A DNA stretch of 19,097 nucleotides from contig PAUH01000042.1 in the NCBI GenBank assembly GCA_002712645.1, positions 21,733 to 40,829 of the forward strand, written 5' to 3'. This stretch comes from Methanobacteriota archaeon. Its GTDB lineage: Archaea > Thermoplasmatota > Poseidoniia > Poseidoniales > Thalassarchaeaceae. The translations under genes and the position numbers were made by a program. A model generated the notes under the pieces. The model worked only from the letters and a program-made list of their open reading frames with translations, made no database searches and was not told the DNA's origin. Shown here piece by piece: positions 17,094 through 19,097 of this stretch (its first letter is position 1; the number at the start of each line of letters is the position of its first letter).

Positions 17094-17173
17094 CAAAGGG
17101 TGTATCCGAATACCCATTGCTCAGGTATTTGCAAATCAAAGGGCTTGCAGTGGGCCGATACAGAGGCTACCGT
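17094..17173 (+). repeat. 80-bp intergenic repeat, copy B
   Basis: CAAAGGG at 17094-17100 and again at 17137-17143, 43 bp apart, with the AATACC-N9-GGTATT hairpin between, then CTTGCAGTGGG and CAGAGGCTACC. It also holds a palindrome, ATTTGCAAAT, not seen in copies A and C. It lies upstream of the repeat-protein gene and 2 bp from the stop codon of the small membrane-protein gene. It is inverted relative to copy A, about 1.6 kb away. Confidence 0.92.
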
Positions 17174-17175
17174 TG

Positions 17176-17316
17176 TTATGGTCCAAAAAGGATCTCCAAA
17201 GCAGATTTTATCCATCCCTTTCTAATAGCGATAATTATCGCCAATATTAGAAACAAACCATAACATAAATCCCACATAATTTCATCTAAAAGAATGGATT
17301 GTAAGAACAATTCCAT
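17176..17316 (-). CDS. One-helix mini membrane protein (46 residues)
   Basis: Starts MELFLQSILLDEIMWDLCYG, continues into a strongly hydrophobic helix (about 18-32) and ends in a positively charged KGWIKSALEILFGP segment. One helix followed by Arg/Lys fits an N-out, C-in small membrane protein, and the C-terminal part could form an amphipathic helix on the inner face. An in-frame extension to 17364 would run into repeat copy C, so ATG 17316 is preferred. A weak TATA-like GGATATGCC lies about 35 bases upstream inside copy C. It fits exactly between copies B and C. No recognised family; it could be a toxin-like or regulatory mini-protein, or a chance reading frame. Confidence 0.42.
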   Translation of the reverse strand: MELFLQSILLDEIMWDLCYGLFLILAIIIAIRKGWIKSALEILFGP

Positions 17317-17340
17317 GACATAATCCTTTTCGGATAGGTT

Positions 17341-17420
17341 CAGAGGGCATATCCCAATACCCATTGCTCAGGTATTGACAAATCAAAGGGCTTGCAGTGG
17401 ACCTTGTCAGACGCTACCCT
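17341..17420 (+). repeat. 80-bp intergenic repeat, copy C
   Basis: Starts CAGAGGG, where A and B have CAAAGGG, has the identical hairpin core and CAAAGGG at 17384-17390 with the same 43-bp spacing, and ends CTTGTCAGACGCTACCCT, a tail closer to copy A than to B. By eye it matches B at about 67 of 80 positions, in the same orientation. Confidence 0.92.
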
Positions 17421-17437
17421 ATGTATGGCCTGTGATA

Positions 17438-17454
17438 CAGAGGGCCCACCTTTG
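17438..17454 (+). repeat. 17-bp CAGAGGG-ACCTTTG motif
   Basis: CAGAGGGCCCACCTTTG matches the two 17-mers in element E at both ends and in length, differing only in the middle bases. It stands 17 bp after copy C and 47 bp before the next ATG. Confidence 0.7.
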
Positions 17455-17482
17455 AAAACGACTTACGATAAACCAATAAATC

Positions 17483-17490
17483 AAGGTGAT
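17483..17490 (+). promoter_or_regulatory. Consensus ribosome-binding site (AAGGTGAT)
   Basis: AAGGTGAT is fully complementary to the 3' end typical of archaeal 16S rRNA, 11 bases before ATG 17502. Unlike its neighbours, this gene is therefore translated from a leadered transcript. AACCAATAAA just upstream (17471-17480) may be a TATA-like element only if transcription starts very near the site. Confidence 0.5.
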
Positions 17491-17501
17491 ATAGGTTTGG
17501 C

Positions 17502-17831
17502 ATGGCTTTCGGTTTTCCCGCATATCACCAAGAAAAAATAGATTTAACAATACCTCGGAATAAGATTTTTTCATTCCTTGAACCAATTATTGGCTCCTTC
17601 TCTTGGAGTATACTCGAATCCACGGAAAACCAGATGTTAGTTCGGACAAAAGATAGATTGTTGTCTGAGCATATAGAATATGTTAGAATCACTATTTTGC
17701 CTTCTGGTTCTATTCAGGTCCGAAGTGAATGTGAGTACTTTCTAACGTGTTTCGACTGGGGTAGAAACAAAAAAAATGTGCGTAAACTTCAATCGGCAAT
17801 TCATGGAATATTATCACAAATGCGCGAATAA
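17502..17831 (+). CDS. Conserved-looking small cytosolic protein, unknown function
   Basis: 109 residues with no signal peptide or membrane helix. The arrangement is beta-rich: an N-terminal YHQEKIDLTIPRNKIFSFLEP segment, a GSFSWSILESTENQMLVRTKD strand pair, an ITILPSGSIQVRSECE strand pair, then CFDWGRNKKNVRKLQSAIHGI at the C-terminus. The last pattern, S-x-S/C followed by DWGxNKxNVxxF and a closing helix, reminds me of uncharacterised small proteins in Bacteroidetes, so transfer from bacteria is possible, but I cannot name a family. A consensus ribosome-binding site precedes ATG 17502. Repeat elements flank it on both sides, and the repeat downstream begins at its stop codon. Confidence 0.75.
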   Translation: MAFGFPAYHQEKIDLTIPRNKIFSFLEPIIGSFSWSILESTENQMLVRTKDRLLSEHIEYVRITILPSGSIQVRSECEYFLTCFDWGRNKKNVRKLQSAIHGILSQMRE

Positions 17832-17907
17832 GAGGGTTCATTCGAAACCCCTTTGCATTTTATTACCCGATACAAAGGGGATTCAGTGGGACGATACAGA
17901 TGCTCCC
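17831..17907 (+). repeat. Degenerate repeat copy D
   Basis: The last 35 bp (17873-17907) match the tail of copy B at about 29 positions: CAAAGGG, CAGTGGG, CGATACAGA, GCTCCC. The front differs: CCCCTTTG (17848-17855) and CAAAGGGG (17873-17880) form an 8-bp stem with a 17-base loop instead of the usual hairpin. It lies between two convergent genes and begins at the stop codon of the upstream one. Confidence 0.75.
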
Positions 17908-17930
17908 CTCTCGAAACCGTATTTATTCAA

Positions 17931-19097
17931 TTATCTCGTGACTTGGACATTGTAATCAGCGATTCCAACAATGCTCAAGTTGCCATCCGCATCACGGTCC
18001 ACCACAATTGTCAACAAGTATTCAGAGAACAGCGGAGTCGTATTTGGGCCTGGAAGCCATGTCATGATGATGCACTCTGTAGACTCAATGAACGTACCAT
18101 CATAACCCCAACCTGCGGAGTTGTAAATTCGATCTTGTGACAATACAGATTCAGTCATTGGGGAAGAAATATTCGCAGAATCCCCACCATTATTCGGATG
18201 AAAAACCCAGTCAAATGCAGAATTTGGATCGATGCGGTGCATATATTCAATCCCAGTCCAGTGACTTTGCGCTAAATCCAATCTTGAAGCATTTTCAAGT
18301 TCGATTGTTCCCAATGTATTGGTGAAGTTTTCAAAGAAAGCCTCAGTTAAATTTGCTTTATCGTAAGTGGCATTGCTGTTTACTGCATGGACATCATCGG
18401 CTAGCATACCATGCCATGCAGAGTAATTCTTTGTGATCATTGCTTGAGTGAAATTATCAAAAAATTCTCCTGCATTTTCTTGTGTAATGTTTAGGCTCTC
18501 GTAATAGGCATAAATATCAAAATCAGGATAATAATTGGTGTACCAATCTATGTCGAGGCCTTTGTATACCCCTTCGCAACCATGCGCAATCGGCATTTTT
18601 GTTGTACCAAGGTAGAAATTAGTACGGTCAAAGAAACAACCATTGGCAATCACTTCCCACACATCATTGGTTGTTAGATCTCGATCCAATGCGGCCAATT
18701 CAGTCAAATTCTCATCAGCATATAGTTCAACATAAGCAACTCCTAAACCCTCAATGTTGTCTGTTGAAATTCCATAACTGTAAATTTGTCCGCCGTTTCG
18801 TTCCTCTTTTAATTCCTTCACAAAATACGATTTATGATATCCCCCATCTTGATCATTGTAGTAAATTGTAAACTGATTTCCTTCGAGAAAATGGCCCCAA
18901 CTACCTGCGACAGTATAATTGACACTAACCAGACTTCCATTGTGAACATTGAACAAAGATAACACATTCGCACAGTATTCATCGTCATACGGACACCTCG
19001 GAAATTCAATACCTCCTCGAATGGTTGAGGTGTGATCAAGGTGTTCTGTCAAAACATGATTACACATTGGGCTTGCATGTTCGTAACTCCCATTTTC
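17931..19097 (-). CDS. Secreted sequon-rich protein with a possible NTF2-like region, 5'-partial
   Basis: The frame is open to the window edge (first visible residues ENGSYEHASP), so the start is missing; 388 residues are visible and end NVQVTR. The chain is acidic and contains 14 N-x-S/T sequons (for example NYT, NLT, NIT, NFT), suggesting an N-glycosylated extracellular protein; a signal peptide would be in the missing part. The segment ENAGEFFDNFTQAMITKNY followed by MLADDVHAVNSNATYDK, with a late DRDADGNLSIVGIADY strand, resembles the SnoaL/NTF2-like cone fold, in which a helix precedes a curved sheet. No catalytic residues can be assigned. GC content is low (20 of 60 bases at 18301-18360), like the rest of the region. 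Confidence 0.82.
   Translation of the reverse strand, partial: ENGSYEHASPMCNHVLTEHLDHTSTIRGGIEFPRCPYDDEYCANVLSLFNVHNGSLVSVNYTVAGSWGHFLEGNQFTIYYNDQDGGYHKSYFVKELKEERNGGQIYSYGISTDNIEGLGVAYVELYADENLTELAALDRDLTTNDVWEVIANGCFFDRTNFYLGTTKMPIAHGCEGVYKGLDIDWYTNYYPDFDIYAYYESLNITQENAGEFFDNFTQAMITKNYSAWHGMLADDVHAVNSNATYDKANLTEAFFENFTNTLGTIELENASRLDLAQSHWTGIEYMHRIDPNSAFDWVFHPNNGGDSANISSPMTESVLSQDRIYNSAGWGYDGTFIESTECIIMTWLPGPNTTPLFSEYLLTIVVDRDADGNLSIVGIADYNVQVTR

Noticed and set aside
17012..17263. 83-codon plus-strand reading frame across repeat B
   Set aside because: It runs through the repeat and its flanks, has no domain-like composition, and competes with the better small membrane-protein frame on the other strand.
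17831..17855. tRNA T-arm-like GGGTT-N7-AACCC
   Set aside because: No acceptor, D or anticodon arms can be formed around it; it belongs to repeat copy D.
15387..17907. Integron attC array
   Set aside because: The cassette-like layout suggested it, but I find no RYYYAAC/GTTRRRY end pairs in the repeats, the genes are in both orientations, and no integrase is visible in the window.

Overview
The window looks like chromosomal DNA of a planktonic euryarchaeon, most likely Marine Group II (Candidatus Poseidoniia). The reasons are a group II (thermosome-type) chaperonin, TATA boxes about 27 bases before leaderless ATGs, Shine-Dalgarno sites of the GGTG type, bacterial-type genes (dnaK, tdh, a PUFA-synthase-like polyketide synthase) mixed with archaeal ones, and a secreted calcium-binding repeat protein. 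The assignment rests on gene content and style, not on a marker phylogeny.

Bases 1-5570 (+): the 3' part of a giant iterative-type synthase gene (ketosynthase, three tandem carrier domains, ketoreductase, double-hotdog dehydratase), followed by an overlapping or abutting Sfp-type phosphopantetheinyl transferase. Together they resemble a PfaA/PfaE-type fatty acid or polyketide system, but no acyltransferase lies between the ketosynthase and the carriers, and all three carriers have Thr where the phosphopantetheine Ser is expected.

Bases 5571-6507 (-): two overlapping small membrane-protein genes, one resembling the MerT-like Cys-Cys-x-Pro type. Bases 6660-10921 (+): a protein-quality-control cluster of a divergent small heat-shock protein, DnaK and a divergent group II chaperonin; grpE and dnaJ are not here. 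Bases 10994-12565 (+): a long bacterial/eukaryotic-type HMG-CoA synthase (mevalonate pathway, source of archaeal lipids). Bases 12568-13620 (-): L-threonine 3-dehydrogenase. Bases 13751-15382 (+): CTP synthase.

Downstream of pyrG the character changes. Bases 15383-19097 are AT-rich and hold small or unrecognised genes on both strands: a Cys-rich mini-protein, a membrane-anchored thrombospondin-type-3-like repeat protein, a 46-residue one-helix membrane protein, a small cytosolic protein of unknown function, and a partial sequon-rich secreted protein. Every spacer in this part carries a member of a repeat family built on the heptamer CAAAGGG, and the full version is an 80-bp element with a conserved hairpin. 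None of the upstream spacers carries it. This cassette-like layout (one orphan gene, one repeat) is the most interesting feature of the window and may mark an undescribed gene-exchange or mobile-element system.
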